Source: Gallibacter intestinalis (GTDB taxonomy: Bacteria; Bacillota; Clostridia; Peptostreptococcales; Anaerovoracaceae). From it: a DNA stretch of 64,000 nucleotides. Positions 26,663 through 34,989 of this stretch are shown piece by piece. The notes beneath the pieces are model-generated. The model did not search any database and was not told where the DNA came from. It saw only the letters and a program-made list of their open reading frames with translations. The first letter of the stretch is position 1. Each line of letters begins with the position of its first letter. The stretch lies in contig NZ_JADCKA010000001.1 in NCBI RefSeq assembly GCF_014982745.1, forward strand, positions 237,360 to 301,359. The letters are read 5' to 3'. The position numbers and the translations under genes are program-made.

Positions 26663-27436
26663 ATGGAAAAAAATATTCTGAACAAAGTCAGAAAGCTGAA
26701 CTGGGTGCTGCAGGAATCACCTAAAGGTGTTTTTTCATTCAATCAGCTTTGCGAAATACTCAGTGAATTGACGGATTCCAATATATACCTGACCAATAAA
26801 AACGGAAAGCTTCTGGGATACCATCTGCTTATTGCGGAAGATGGTATTTCAATGTTGGAAAAGAAAAACGGAGCAGATTATATTCCTGAAGAATATAATA
26901 AAAATCTTATGGAAATTGGAGAGACCTTTGCAAACTTCCAGGGCGATAAGGTAGTTGAGATTCTCCCTAATGAAGCGGATACAAAGGATAAGTGGCATAT
27001 GATTATTCCTGTTCTCGGCGGTGGAGAAAGATGGGCGACGCTTCTTTTAACAAGATACGAACCTGAATACAGCGAAGAGGATATTGCACTGGCTGAAATA
27101 GGAGCCACAACCATAGGAATCGAAATTCAGCGTAAAAAGAACATTGAAGCTGAAGAGGATGAAAGAAACGAGGAAATGGTAAAGATGGCCATTGGCACTT
27201 TATCCTATTCTGAAAACGAAGCCGTAAAGCGTATCTTTGAAGAGCTTGATGGCATGGAAGGAATCCTGGTCGCAAGCAGGGTTGCCGATAAATCCAGCAT
27301 AACAAGATCGGTAATCGTAAACGCTTTAAGAAAGCTTGAAAGTGCCGGCGTTATAGAGTCAAGATCCCTTGGCATGAAGGGCACACATATTAAAGTAATC
27401 AATGAAAAACTTCTAGAATATCTTAAAGAAAACTGA
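26663..27436 (+). CDS. codY: GTP/branched-chain amino acid sensing repressor CodY
   Basis: A 257-residue global nutritional regulator. The N-terminal GAF domain (about 1-155) binds isoleucine/valine, a linker helix follows, and the C-terminal winged helix-turn-helix (about 200-250) contains ASRVADKSSITRSVIVNALRK. ATG 26663 has AAGGAG 9 nt upstream. The codon run for LEKKNGADY (26855-26883) is identical at DNA level to the yicC start region at 59037-59065. It follows hslU as in B. subtilis, but a strong hairpin separates them. Confidence 0.96.
   Translation: MEKNILNKVRKLNWVLQESPKGVFSFNQLCEILSELTDSNIYLTNKNGKLLGYHLLIAEDGISMLEKKNGADYIPEEYNKNLMEIGETFANFQGDKVVEILPNEADTKDKWHMIIPVLGGGERWATLLLTRYEPEYSEEDIALAEIGATTIGIEIQRKKNIEAEEDERNEEMVKMAIGTLSYSENEAVKRIFEELDGMEGILVASRVADKSSITRSVIVNALRKLESAGVIESRSLGMKGTHIKVINEKLLEYLKEN
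26855..26883 (+). repeat. 29-bp exact repeat, copy 1 (in codY)
   Basis: Identical over 29 bp, in the same orientation, to 59037-59065. Here it encodes residues within the CodY GAF domain, so it is the likely donor copy. Confidence 0.9.
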
Positions 27437-27460
27437 TAACTGCTATATTTAAATAAGTTT

Positions 27461-27497
27461 AAAAGCACCTTGACCTTTAGGCCGGGGTGCTTTATTG
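27461..27497 (+). terminator. terminator after codY
   Basis: AAAGCACC (27462-27469) pairs with GGTGCTTT (27486-27493), followed by ATTGTTT. It ends just before the hflX start. Confidence 0.75.
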
Positions 27498-27504
27498 TTT
27501 AATC

Positions 27505-28788
27505 ATGATTAGATTTGACGAAGAAAACAGAACAGTAAAAAAAGAAGAATGCAGAGCCGTACTGGCGGGCCTCGATTTGGGAAGGGGTAATATCGAGCAT
27601 TCCATGGAGGAACTGGAAGGACTTGCCGAAGCAGCCGGTGCCGAGGTTATCGGTATTATGGTACAGAAGGCAGATAGGGTTAATCCAGCAACTTTTATGG
27701 GAAAGGGCAAGATAGAAGAGCTGACGCTTATGTGCGAAAATACAGGCGCTGATACGATTATATTCAACAATGAACTTTCCGGCATGCAGATGAGAAATTT
27801 AGAGGACATGACCGGAATGAAAATCGTTGACAGAACTGTATTGGTGCTTGACATATTTGCTTCCAGAGCCACCTCAAGGGAGGGCAGACTCCAGGTTGAA
27901 TTGGCTCAGTTAAAATATAGAATGCCGAGGCTTATGGGTTTTGGTAAAGCTCTTTCGAGGCTGGGCGGTGGTATAGGTACAAGGGGTCCGGGCGAAAAAA
28001 AGCTGGAAACCGATAGAAGACATATAGCCAGACGCATGGATGATATAGAGGCGGAAATTGAGCATGTTAAAGCCACAAGGGATGTTCAGAGAGCAAAGAG
28101 ACAAAAAGCTGGAGTTCCCGTGGTGGCTTTAGTCGGATATACAAATGCCGGCAAATCCGCACTTATGAACAGACTCCTAGGCGAAGCAGGAAGAGAAGAC
28201 AAGCAGGTGTTTTCTGAGGATATGCTTTTTGCAACCCTTGATGTGCGCCAAAGACGCGTCGAAAGGGAAAACGGAAAAAGCTTTGTACTGACAGATACCG
28301 TGGGATTTGTAAGCGACTTGCCCCATGCCCTTGTAAACGCCTTCAGGGCGACACTGGAGGAAGTGGTTTACGCAGATTTGCTGCTTCATGTGGTGGATGC
28401 TTCCTATGAGGACTATGATTTTCAGATAGAAGTTACTGAAAGTGTATTAAAGGAACTGGGAGCGGAAGGAAAGAATACTGTAATCGTCTACAACAAAATC
28501 GATCTTATAAGGGACGAGCTAGTGGATGCCAGTGGCAGAGAGCATATATATGTTTCGGCTAAGACCGGGTACAACATGGACAAGCTGCTTGAAATCGTAG
28601 ATGAACAGCTCTTTGGAAAAGAGATAGAAGGCGAGTTCCTTGTGCCCTACGACAGAGGTGATGTCGTATCGTATATATGCGACAGAGGCGTTGTAGTTGA
28701 GACGGATTACACGGAAAAAGGGACAAAAATCAGAGCCAGGCTTTCTCAGGAAGCCTACGGAAAGGTAAGAGAGTATGATACTTTATAA
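27505..28788 (+). CDS. hflX: ribosome-associated GTPase HflX
   Basis: A roughly 427-residue GTPase that splits stalled or hibernating 70S ribosomes. The N-terminal HflX domain includes NPATFMGKGKIEEL and FNNELSGMQMRNLED, then a glycine-rich GGGIGTRGPGEKKLE linker. The G domain has G1 GYTNAGKSALMN, G3 DTVGFVSDLP and G4 NKID. The ATG at 27505 has no evident Shine-Dalgarno sequence, since the codY terminator lies directly upstream. A GTG at 27487 falls inside that hairpin and is less likely. Confidence 0.93.
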   Translation: MIRFDEENRTVKKEECRAVLAGLDLGRGNIEHSMEELEGLAEAAGAEVIGIMVQKADRVNPATFMGKGKIEELTLMCENTGADTIIFNNELSGMQMRNLEDMTGMKIVDRTVLVLDIFASRATSREGRLQVELAQLKYRMPRLMGFGKALSRLGGGIGTRGPGEKKLETDRRHIARRMDDIEAEIEHVKATRDVQRAKRQKAGVPVVALVGYTNAGKSALMNRLLGEAGREDKQVFSEDMLFATLDVRQRRVERENGKSFVLTDTVGFVSDLPHALVNAFRATLEEVVYADLLLHVVDASYEDYDFQIEVTESVLKELGAEGKNTVIVYNKIDLIRDELVDASGREHIYVSAKTGYNMDKLLEIVDEQLFGKEIEGEFLVPYDRGDVVSYICDRGVVVETDYTEKGTKIRARLSQEAYGKVREYDTL

Positions 28789-29398
28789 AACGGTGAGAAA
28801 GGAAGCGCAGGCTGAACAGGTGATTGAACGATCGAGATTTATAGCTCATGTTAAGCCTGTGGAAACAAGAGAAGAAGCCGAAGAATTTATAAAGGAAATT
28901 AAAAGCAAATATAAGGATGCCACACATAATGTGCCTGCCATGGTAATTGGTGATAAGCAGCAGATACAGTGGGCCAGCGATGATGGAGAACCACAGGGCA
29001 CTTCCGGAGCACCTATGGTGCAGCTTATGGTAAATCAAGGTCTAACAAATCTTGTTATTGTGGTAACAAGGTACTTTGGAGGTATAAAGCTCGGCACAGG
29101 CGGACTTGTACGGGCATATACGGGAAGCGCAAAGGCTGGACTAGAGGAGGCCGGTATCTGCGAAGTGGTTGAAATGGCTTCCGTTAATATTAAAATGGAT
29201 TATACTTATCTACAAAGAATACAGAATGCTGCCAAAACTCAAAACTTCTCTTTAGGTGAGATAAAATACGAGGAAAAAATTACTGTTGAGTTCTTGACAG
29301 AACCGGAAAATGTTGCTAATATAATAGAGCATGTTGCAGGCATTACAAATGGTACTGCACAGGTTCTAGAGCAAAGCATTTCGACTGTTCGCAGATGA
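28775..29398 (+). CDS. YigZ/IMPACT-family protein
   Basis: A 207-residue protein of the UPF0029/IMPACT family. The conserved core is DATHNVPAMVIG, ASDDGEPQGTSGAPM and VVTRYFGGIKLGTGGLVRAY (about 45-115), followed by a ferredoxin-like C-terminal domain. Relatives bind nucleic acid or ribosomes, but the biochemical role is unsettled. The start overlaps the end of hflX by 14 bp, so translation is coupled. Confidence 0.9.
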   Translation: MILYKTVRKEAQAEQVIERSRFIAHVKPVETREEAEEFIKEIKSKYKDATHNVPAMVIGDKQQIQWASDDGEPQGTSGAPMVQLMVNQGLTNLVIVVTRYFGGIKLGTGGLVRAYTGSAKAGLEEAGICEVVEMASVNIKMDYTYLQRIQNAAKTQNFSLGEIKYEEKITVEFLTEPENVANIIEHVAGITNGTAQVLEQSISTVRR

Positions 29399-29431
29399 AA
29401 TAATAAAGTTTTGCCAGAACAATAAAAAGTG

Positions 29432-29460
29432 TTGACAAACTATTGGAACTGCTGTATAGT
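29432..29460 (+). promoter_or_regulatory. promoter of the tRNA array
   Basis: TTGACA at 29432-29437, a 17-bp spacer and TATAGT at 29455-29460, about 32 bp before the first tRNA. It is near consensus, as expected for stable RNA. Confidence 0.85.
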
Positions 29461-29491
29461 AAATAAATGTGTTCGCAAGAACATTCAACAG

Positions 29492-29567
29492 GGGCGCTTA
29501 GCTCAGCTGGGAGAGCATCTGCCTTACAAGCAGGAGGTCATAGGTTCGAGCCCTATAGCGCCCACCA
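29492..29567 (+). tRNA. tRNA-Val(TAC)
   Basis: Acceptor GGGCGCT pairs with AGCGCCC, the anticodon loop is CTTACAA, and CCA is encoded. First gene of the array. Confidence 0.96.
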
Positions 29568-29575
29568 TATTATAC

Positions 29576-29652
29576 GGTCCGGTAGTTCAGTTGGTTAGAA
29601 TGCCAGCCTGTCACGCTGGAGGTCGTCGGTTCGAACCCGATCCGGATCGCCA
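29576..29652 (+). tRNA. tRNA-Asp(GTC)
   Basis: Acceptor GGTCCGG pairs with CCGGATC, the anticodon stem CCAGC/GCTGG encloses CTGTCAC, and CCA is encoded. Confidence 0.96.
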
Positions 29653-29674
29653 ATTTTTATTAAATAGTTCATAT

Positions 29675-29750
29675 GCTGGCATAGCTCAACTGGTAGAGCA
29701 GCTGATTTGTAATCAGCAGGTTGGGGGTTCAAGTCCCTCTGCCAGCTCCA
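29675..29750 (+). tRNA. tRNA-Thr(TGT)
   Basis: Acceptor GCTGGCA/TGCCAGC; the anticodon loop TTTGTAA sits in the stem GCTGA/TCAGC; CCA is encoded. Confidence 0.96.
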
Positions 29751-29755
29751 AATTA

Positions 29756-29840
29756 GGAGGAGTGCCCGAGAGGCTAAAGGGGGCGGACTGTAAATCCGTT
29801 GACTGAGTCTACAGTGGTTCGAATCCACTCTCCTCCACCA
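29756..29840 (+). tRNA. tRNA-Tyr(GTA)
   Basis: A type II tRNA with a long variable arm. Acceptor GGAGGAG/CTCCTCC, anticodon loop CTGTAAA, CCA encoded. Confidence 0.96.
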
Positions 29841-29851
29841 ACTAAATATTT

Positions 29852-29926
29852 GCGGAAGTGGCTCAGGGGTAGAGCATCGCCTTGCCAAGGCGAGGGTCGC
29901 GGGTTCGAATCCCGTCTTCCGCTCCA
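29852..29926 (+). tRNA. tRNA-Gly(GCC)
   Basis: Acceptor GCGGAAG/CTTCCGC, anticodon loop TTGCCAA, CCA encoded. Confidence 0.96.
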
Positions 29927-29951
29927 TAGGCGAAAGCCATAACATATTTAT

Positions 29952-30025
<74 letters not shown>

Positions 30026-30067
30026 TTTTTTTCAACTTCCTGTGGTATACAGGTTGGCATACAGCGT

Positions 30068-30144
30068 GGGTCCATAGCTCAGTTGGATAGAGCAACGGCC
30101 TTCTAAGCCGTGTGTCCGGGGTTCGAATCCCTGTGGGCTCACCA
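30068..30144 (+). tRNA. tRNA-Arg(TCT)
   Basis: Acceptor GGGTCCA/TGGGCTC (with two G-U pairs), anticodon stem ACGGC/GCCGT around CTTCTAA, CCA encoded. Confidence 0.95.
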
Positions 30145-30165
30145 TTTTATTTTGACAGGGGACGA

Positions 30166-30240
30166 TGGGGTATAGCCAAGTGGTAAGGCACCGGACTTTG
30201 ACTCCGTCATTCGCAGGTTCGAGTCCTGCTACCCCAGCCA
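30166..30240 (+). tRNA. tRNA-Gln(TTG)
   Basis: Acceptor TGGGGTA/TACCCCA, anticodon loop CTTTGAC, CCA encoded. The top pair of the anticodon stem (C27-T43) is mismatched. Confidence 0.95.
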
Positions 30241-30263
30241 TGAATGACTAACAACATGGATGA

Positions 30264-30339
30264 GACCCATTAGCTCAGGCGGTAGAGCACTTGACTTTTA
30301 ATCAAGGTGTCCGGAGTTCGAATCTCCGATGGGTCACCA
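30264..30339 (+). tRNA. tRNA-Lys(TTT)
   Basis: Acceptor GACCCAT/ATGGGTC, anticodon loop CTTTTAA, CCA encoded. Confidence 0.96.
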
Positions 30340-30362
30340 ATTAACCTCAGTAGAATCCACAT

Positions 30363-30451
30363 GGAGGGGTGTCCGAGTGGTTTAAGGAGCTGGTCTTGAA
30401 AACCAGTGATTCCGAAAGGGACCGTGGGTTCGAATCCCACCCCCTCCGCCA
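30363..30451 (+). tRNA. tRNA-Ser(TGA)
   Basis: A type II tRNA. Acceptor GGAGGGG/CCCCTCC, stem CTGGT/ACCAG around CTTGAAA, CCA encoded. Confidence 0.96.
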
Positions 30452-30486
30452 AAACGGACAAGCAGGACAATTTGAATCGCCGATTT

Positions 30487-30578
30487 GGAGAAGTACTCAA
30501 GAGGCTGAAGAGGACGGTTTGCTAAATCGTTAGGGCTCGTTAAGGGTCGCATGGGTTCGAATCCCATCTTCTCCGCCA
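30487..30578 (+). tRNA. tRNA-Ser(GCT)
   Basis: A type II tRNA. Acceptor GGAGAAG/CTTCTCC, anticodon loop TTGCTAA, CCA encoded. Confidence 0.96.
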
Positions 30579-30582
30579 TCAT

Positions 30583-30658
30583 AGGGGTATAGCTCAGTTG
30601 GTAGAGCAGTGGTCTCCAAAACCACGTGCCGTGGGTTCAAGTCCTACTACCCCTGCCA
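30583..30658 (+). tRNA. tRNA-Trp(CCA)
   Basis: Acceptor AGGGGTA/TACCCCT, stem GTGGT/ACCAC around CTCCAAA, CCA encoded. Only 4 nt separate it from the preceding tRNA-Ser. Confidence 0.96.
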
Positions 30659-30671
30659 TCTAATTTAATAT

Positions 30672-30748
30672 CGGGGTGTAGCGCAGTTTGGTAGCGCAAC
30701 TGGTTTGGGACCAGTGGGCCGCGGGTTCAAATCCTGCCACCCCGACCA
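30672..30748 (+). tRNA. tRNA-Pro(TGG)
   Basis: Acceptor CGGGGTG/CACCCCG, anticodon loop TTTGGGA, CCA encoded. Confidence 0.96.
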
Positions 30749-30761
30749 TTTTTTTAAACTG

Positions 30762-30838
30762 GGGCCATTAGCTCAGTTGGTCAGAGCGTCCGGCTCATAA
30801 CCGGCAGGTCCGGGGTTCAAGTCCCTGATGGCCCACCA
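30762..30838 (+). tRNA. tRNA-Met(CAT), probably elongator
   Basis: Acceptor GGGCCAT/ATGGCCC with a paired G1-C72, so it is not an initiator. The anticodon loop is CTCATAA and CCA is encoded. A TilS-modified tRNA-Ile2 cannot be excluded from the sequence alone. Confidence 0.85.
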
Positions 30839-30851
30839 AATTTTATATTAT

Positions 30852-30927
30852 GCCCAGATAGCTCAGTAGGTAGAGCAGAGGACTGAAAATCCTCGTGTCC
30901 CTGGTTCGATTCCGGGTCTGGGCACCA
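30852..30927 (+). tRNA. tRNA-Phe(GAA)
   Basis: Acceptor GCCCAGA/TCTGGGC, stem GAGGA/TCCTC around CTGAAAA, CCA encoded. Last gene of the array. Confidence 0.96.
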
Positions 30928-30932
30928 TCAAG

Positions 30933-30963
30933 AAGCTTCTCTGTTAATTCAGAGAAGCTTTCT
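30933..30963 (+). terminator. hairpin at the end of the tRNA array
   Basis: A perfect 11-bp stem (AAGCTTCTCTG 30933-30943 with CAGAGAAGCTT 30950-30960). The T tract is weak (TTTCT), so it may terminate only partially. Confidence 0.65.
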
Positions 30964-31016
30964 GCATATTGCGATATAAAAATGCATTTATGGATTTTCG
31001 AAGCAAGAGGTATAAT

Positions 31017-31607
31017 ATGGATGATCGTATAAAAAGGCAACTGGAATTTTCTCTTGAAATAGATAAAGTAAAGAATATTTTTCGTCAGACCCATTTGTCC
31101 GGCGGCGGCAGGCAGGAAAACGATGCTGAGCATTCCTGGCATATGGCGGTAATGGCTTACCTGTTAAAGGAATATGCTAATGAACAGGTGGATATAGCAA
31201 AGGTCATGATAATGTGTCTTATTCACGATATAATCGAAATTGATGCAGGAGACACCTATGCTTATGATGAGGATGCATTAAGCACGCAAAAGGAAAGAGA
31301 AGATGCTGCCAAGGAAAGGATATTTTCAATATTGCCTCAAGACCAGAAAAAAGAGCTGATAGCTCTTTTCGATGAATTTGAAGCCTATGAAAGTCCAGAG
31401 GCGAAATTTGCCCATGCCCTTGATAATCTGCAGCCTTTATTGCTCAATGATAGCAACAATGGAGGCGACTGGAGGGAGCATTGTGTGACATCGACTCAGA
31501 TATATAAGAGACATAATAAAACTAAGCAGGGATCTGAAAAACTCTTTGAGATTTCGGATCAGATAATTAGAAATAATATTAAGAAGGGTAATCTTAAGGA
31601 GGAATAA
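31017..31607 (+). CDS. HD-domain phosphohydrolase (YfbR/HDDC2-like)
   Basis: A 196-residue HD-superfamily hydrolase. The metal ligands are the His of [10 protein letters not shown], the His-Asp of [13 protein letters not shown], and a later Asp in [11 protein letters not shown]. This arrangement resembles the YfbR/HDDC2 group of 5'-deoxynucleotidases. ATG 31017 follows an AGAGGT site. The next gene is thymidine kinase, overlapping by one base, so the pair probably serves deoxynucleoside salvage (inference). Confidence 0.85.
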   Translation: MDDRIKRQLEFSLEIDKVKNIFRQTHLSGGGRQENDAEHSWHMAVMAYLLKEYANEQVDIAKVMIMCLIHDIIEIDAGDTYAYDEDALSTQKEREDAAKERIFSILPQDQKKELIALFDEFEAYESPEAKFAHALDNLQPLLLNDSNNGGDWREHCVTSTQIYKRHNKTKQGSEKLFEISDQIIRNNIKKGNLKEE

Positions 31608-32197
31608 TGGCACAGCTATTTTATAAGTACAGTACAATGAATGCCGGTAAGTCCATTGAGCTTATAAAGGTGGCATATAATTACGAGGAAAGAGGCAAAA
31701 GGGTTTTATGTCTTACCCCGAAAACCGATACTAGGTATGGTGAAGGCGTTATAACTTCAAGGGTAGGACTTCAGAGACAGGCTCTTCCTATCGCTGAAGA
31801 CACAAATATCTTAAGCCTTTTTATGAGAGAAAATGAAAAACATGAGATTGCCTGTGTTCTTGTGGATGAAGGACAGTTTTTAAAGAAGCATCATGTACTG
31901 CAGCTGGTGGAAATCGTAGATAGCTGCGATGTGCCTGTAATGGTATACGGTCTTAAAAATGATTTTAAAAACGAGCTCTTTGAAGGATCATATTATCTGC
32001 TTGTATATGCAGATAAAATTGAGGAGATTAAGACAATATGCTGGTGCGGCAAAAAAGCCACCATGGTTGCCAGAATAGTTGATGGAAAGTTTGTAAAGGA
32101 AGGCGAACAGATTATGGTTGGCGGAAACGATATGTATGTTTCCCTGTGTCGAAAGCATTATAATGACGGCAGGTTTAAGCCCGATGATGAATATTAA
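31607..32197 (+). CDS. tdk: thymidine kinase (type II)
   Basis: A 196-residue salvage kinase phosphorylating thymidine. The P-loop is [11 protein letters not shown] (about 9-19), Walker B/DEGQ is VLVDEGQFL, and a zinc site is built from CWCGKKA plus a later Cys/His in SLCRKHY. The lasso loop with the thymidine-contacting tyrosine is near DMYVSL. The GGAGG site lies in the end of the upstream HD gene, and the start codon shares a base with its stop (TAATG). Confidence 0.95.
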   Translation: MAQLFYKYSTMNAGKSIELIKVAYNYEERGKRVLCLTPKTDTRYGEGVITSRVGLQRQALPIAEDTNILSLFMRENEKHEIACVLVDEGQFLKKHHVLQLVEIVDSCDVPVMVYGLKNDFKNELFEGSYYLLVYADKIEEIKTICWCGKKATMVARIVDGKFVKEGEQIMVGGNDMYVSLCRKHYNDGRFKPDDEY

Positions 32198-32203
32198 AAT
32201 GAT

Positions 32204-32230
32204 AAAACGCGGATTTTGCTCCGCGTTTTT
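32204..32230. terminator. bidirectional terminator after tdk
   Basis: AAAACGCGGA (32204-32213) pairs with TCCGCGTTTT (32220-32229), with T on the right and A on the left. It serves tdk and the convergent radical SAM gene. Confidence 0.85.
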
Positions 32231-32247
32231 GCTATATTAGCCTATTT

Positions 32248-33141
32248 TTATGAACGGCAGCTTTTTATGCCTTGAAAGCTGTCGCGGTTTTTTAATTCGC
32301 GCTGAATCCCGTTGAGAATAGTTCTTTTCTTATAACTCCATTCCGGTGCGATAAGAAGAGGCCTTGGCACATCGCCTGTAAGCCTATGTATTGTTACATC
32401 TGAAGGTATTATTTCAAGGAGGTCACATACTAAAGTTATATACTCGTCTATACTCTCAAAGGAAGTGTATCCAGGATACAATGTTTCCATGGTTGAGCCC
32501 TTAACGGTATTAAGCATATGCAACTTTATACCGAAGATGTCATTTTGGCATACATAGCGAACGGAGCTTATCATATCCTGTTTAGTTTCGCCAGGAAGTC
32601 CAAGAATAAGATGGGTGACATATCTGATGCCAAGCCGTGTCAAATCACTGACCGCCTTATCGTAAACCTTAAGATCATAGCATCGATTTATTATTTTAGC
32701 TGTATCATCATTTATGGTCTGGAGACCAAGCTCGACCCAAAGGAAATGAGTTTTATTTATTTCATCCAAAAGTTCAAGGACATCGTCATCTAGACAATCA
32801 GGTCTTGTAGCTACTGCGATTCCCACTATATCGTCGCGCTTAAGCACATCGTAAAAACGTTTGCGTAAAACCTCGACTGGATCATATGTGCTAGTGTAGC
32901 TTTGAAAGTATGCCAGATGTTTATGAACGTTTGGCCACTTTTCTGAAAGCAGGGCAATCTGCTCATCTATATCTCCTGCCATATCTCCTGAGCCGCTTTC
33001 GGAACAGAAAATGCAGCCTCCTGTGCCCTTTGAGCCGTCACGGTTGGGACAGGTTGTGCCGCCGGGAAGGGACAGCTTTGCAATTTTAGTATTGAACTTT
33101 TCCTTAAGATAATCATTTATAGTATAAATTCTTCTTGTCAT
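32248..33141 (-). CDS. radical SAM protein, TIGR01212/YhcC family
   Basis: A 297-residue radical S-adenosylmethionine protein. The cluster motif near the N-terminus is spread over CPNRDGSKGTGGCIFC, the wide spacing typical of this family and of the Elp3-like group. Later motifs include VATRPDCLDDDV and ELGLQTIND for SAM/substrate binding. The biochemical reaction of YhcC proteins is not established. It is monocistronic on the minus strand, ending at the hairpin shared with tdk. Confidence 0.88.
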   Translation of the reverse strand: MTRRIYTINDYLKEKFNTKIAKLSLPGGTTCPNRDGSKGTGGCIFCSESGSGDMAGDIDEQIALLSEKWPNVHKHLAYFQSYTSTYDPVEVLRKRFYDVLKRDDIVGIAVATRPDCLDDDVLELLDEINKTHFLWVELGLQTINDDTAKIINRCYDLKVYDKAVSDLTRLGIRYVTHLILGLPGETKQDMISSVRYVCQNDIFGIKLHMLNTVKGSTMETLYPGYTSFESIDEYITLVCDLLEIIPSDVTIHRLTGDVPRPLLIAPEWSYKKRTILNGIQRELKNRDSFQGIKSCRS

Positions 33142-33229
33142 TGTTTTCCTTTTGTTTTGAAATTTGAAAAATGTTACAACTCTCTTATGTTATATCAGCC
33201 GTTTAAATATAGTTATTTGACAATAAATA

Positions 33230-33278
33230 TGATATAATACTTGCTTGTAAAAGTACAAGTTTTTTCCGGAGGAAAAAA
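33230..33278 (+). promoter_or_regulatory. queH promoter and two mutually exclusive leader hairpins
   Basis: An extended -10 (TG-A-TATAAT, 33230-33238) precedes the hairpin CTTGTA/TACAAG (33244-33259) followed by T6, terminator-like. The same T6CC (33260-33267) also pairs perfectly with GGAAAAAA (33271-33278). That alternative places the GGAGG site (33268-33272) in a 3-nt loop and stem. Confidence 0.5.
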
Positions 33279-33281
33279 GCT

Positions 33282-33944
33282 ATGAAGTATGAAAAAAAGC
33301 CTGCACCGGCTGTATCTATGGGACGGGCAAGCGTGGAAAACAACCTTACATATGCAGACCTTGGAGGAGAAAAAGAACTGGCACATCCTAAGCTTCTTTT
33401 GCACAGCTGCTGCGGACCATGCAGTACGGCGGTAATAGAAAGACTTATGAATGAATATGAGGTGACAGTGTTCTTTTATAATCCCAATATTACCGATAGA
33501 GACGAATATGTAAAAAGGAGACATGCACAGCTCAGCGTTATAGATAGGTTTAACGAAATGACGGAATGTACCAATAAAATAGGTTTTATGGAAGGTCGTT
33601 ATGAGCCGGATGCTTTTTACGAAAAGGTAAAAGGCTTTGAAAATGAACCGGAAGGTGGCAAACGGTGCGGACTGTGTTTTTCCATGAGATTGGAGGAAAC
33701 AGCTCTTACTGCTCGAATGAACGGCTTTGATACTTTTACTACCACTCTTACAGTAAGTCCACATAAGGACTACGAAACCATCAGTCGTATAGGAAATATG
33801 CTGGCGGTAAAGTACGGAGTAGGTTATCTTGACGGTAATTTTAAAAAGAAGGATGGCTTTAAGCGAAGCATCGAACTGTCGAAGCAATTCGGCATATACA
33901 GACAGAACTATTGCGGATGTGAGTTTTCCGTATGGGATAAATGA
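33282..33944 (+). CDS. queH: epoxyqueuosine reductase QueH
   Basis: A 220-residue iron-sulfur enzyme that reduces epoxyqueuosine to queuosine in tRNA, the non-cobalamin alternative to QueG. The conserved cysteine motifs are present: LLHSCCGPCSTA (about 44-55), RCGLCF and NYCGCEFS near the C-terminus, plus FYNPNI and TTTLTVSPHKD. The first 35 residues are a non-conserved extension. It heads a long operon-like run, behind its own leader. No other queuosine gene is visible in the window. Confidence 0.93.
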   Translation: MKYEKKPAPAVSMGRASVENNLTYADLGGEKELAHPKLLLHSCCGPCSTAVIERLMNEYEVTVFFYNPNITDRDEYVKRRHAQLSVIDRFNEMTECTNKIGFMEGRYEPDAFYEKVKGFENEPEGGKRCGLCFSMRLEETALTARMNGFDTFTTTLTVSPHKDYETISRIGNMLAVKYGVGYLDGNFKKKDGFKRSIELSKQFGIYRQNYCGCEFSVWDK

Positions 33945-33962
33945 GAGAAAAGGAGAGGAATT

Positions 33963-34973
33963 ATGTCAAAACTGCTTATACCCAAGGATTATACCCCGGT
34001 TATAGACTACATGGAAAGTCAAAGAGCCATAAAAAAGATTAAGGACTTTTTTCAGCAGGAGCTGGCCTATGGCCTCAGATTAAGAAGAGTTTCTGCTCCA
34101 CTTTTTGTTACCCCGCAGAGCGGTCTTAATGACAATCTTAACGGCGTAGAAAGAACTGTGGACTTTACTATAAAGGATATGGATGAAGCAGAAGTTCAGA
34201 TAGTTCAGTCGCTGGCAAAATGGAAGAGAATGGCTCTTGGCAGATATAACATAAAGCCGGGCTATGGTATATATACGGACATGAACGCCATCAGAAGAGA
34301 TGAAGAACTGGATAATATTCATTCCGTGTATGTGGATCAGTGGGACTGGGAAAAGGTTATAAGAAAAGAGGACAGAAACGAAGAATATCTTAAGGAAGTA
34401 GTGGATAGAATTTATCTGGCTCTTAAAAACCTCGGAGATTTTGTAAACAGACATTATCCTGAATTAAGAACTGAGCTTCCTAACGAAATTTTTTACATAA
34501 CATCCCAGGAACTTGAAGACATGTATCCTGAAATGACTCCTGAGGAAAGGGAAAAGGCGATAACAGAAAAGGAAAGAGCAGTATTTATTTCCAAGATAGG
34601 AGGAAAACTCAAGTCGGGGGAAAAGCATGACGGTAGAGCTCCTGACTATGATGATTGGGAACTCAACGGAGATATTATCCTCTGGAACGATATACTGGAG
34701 GATTCCTTTGAAATATCTTCCATGGGTATAAGGGTAGATGAGGAATCCATGGAAAGACAGCTCAAGCTAGCAGGAGATGAAGAAAGAAAGAATCTGGATT
34801 TCCATAAAGCAATTTTAAAGGGAGAGCTTCCATACACAATAGGAGGCGGTATAGGTCAGAGCAGACTTTGCATGTATTTCTTGCGTAAGGCCCACATAGG
34901 AGAAGTACAGGTATCTGTATGGCCTGAGGATATGATAAAGCAGTGCGAGGAAAACGATATATTCCTGCTGTAA
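33963..34973 (+). CDS. asnA: aspartate-ammonia ligase
   Basis: A 336-residue ammonia-dependent asparagine synthetase related to class II aminoacyl-tRNA synthetases. Hallmarks are PLFVTPQSGLNDNLNGVER, the motif ALGRYNIKPGYGIYTDMNAIRRDE, VYVDQWDWE, and the C-terminal GGGIGQSRLCMYFL. Its length is normal. No Asn T-box precedes it; it is translated from the queH message 18 bp downstream with GGAGAGGA. Confidence 0.97.
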   Translation: MSKLLIPKDYTPVIDYMESQRAIKKIKDFFQQELAYGLRLRRVSAPLFVTPQSGLNDNLNGVERTVDFTIKDMDEAEVQIVQSLAKWKRMALGRYNIKPGYGIYTDMNAIRRDEELDNIHSVYVDQWDWEKVIRKEDRNEEYLKEVVDRIYLALKNLGDFVNRHYPELRTELPNEIFYITSQELEDMYPEMTPEEREKAITEKERAVFISKIGGKLKSGEKHDGRAPDYDDWELNGDIILWNDILEDSFEISSMGIRVDEESMERQLKLAGDEERKNLDFHKAILKGELPYTIGGGIGQSRLCMYFLRKAHIGEVQVSVWPEDMIKQCEENDIFLL

Positions 34974-34989
34974 AGGCGGTCTGTTTAAT

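Noticed and set aside
33217..33238. TTGACA followed by TATAAT upstream of queH
   Set aside because: The two boxes are only 10 bp apart, too close to act together. The extended -10 explains the promoter better.
33240..33281. preQ1 riboswitch upstream of queH
   Set aside because: The gene makes this a natural expectation, but the leader lacks the conserved preQ1-I stem and A-rich tail pattern.
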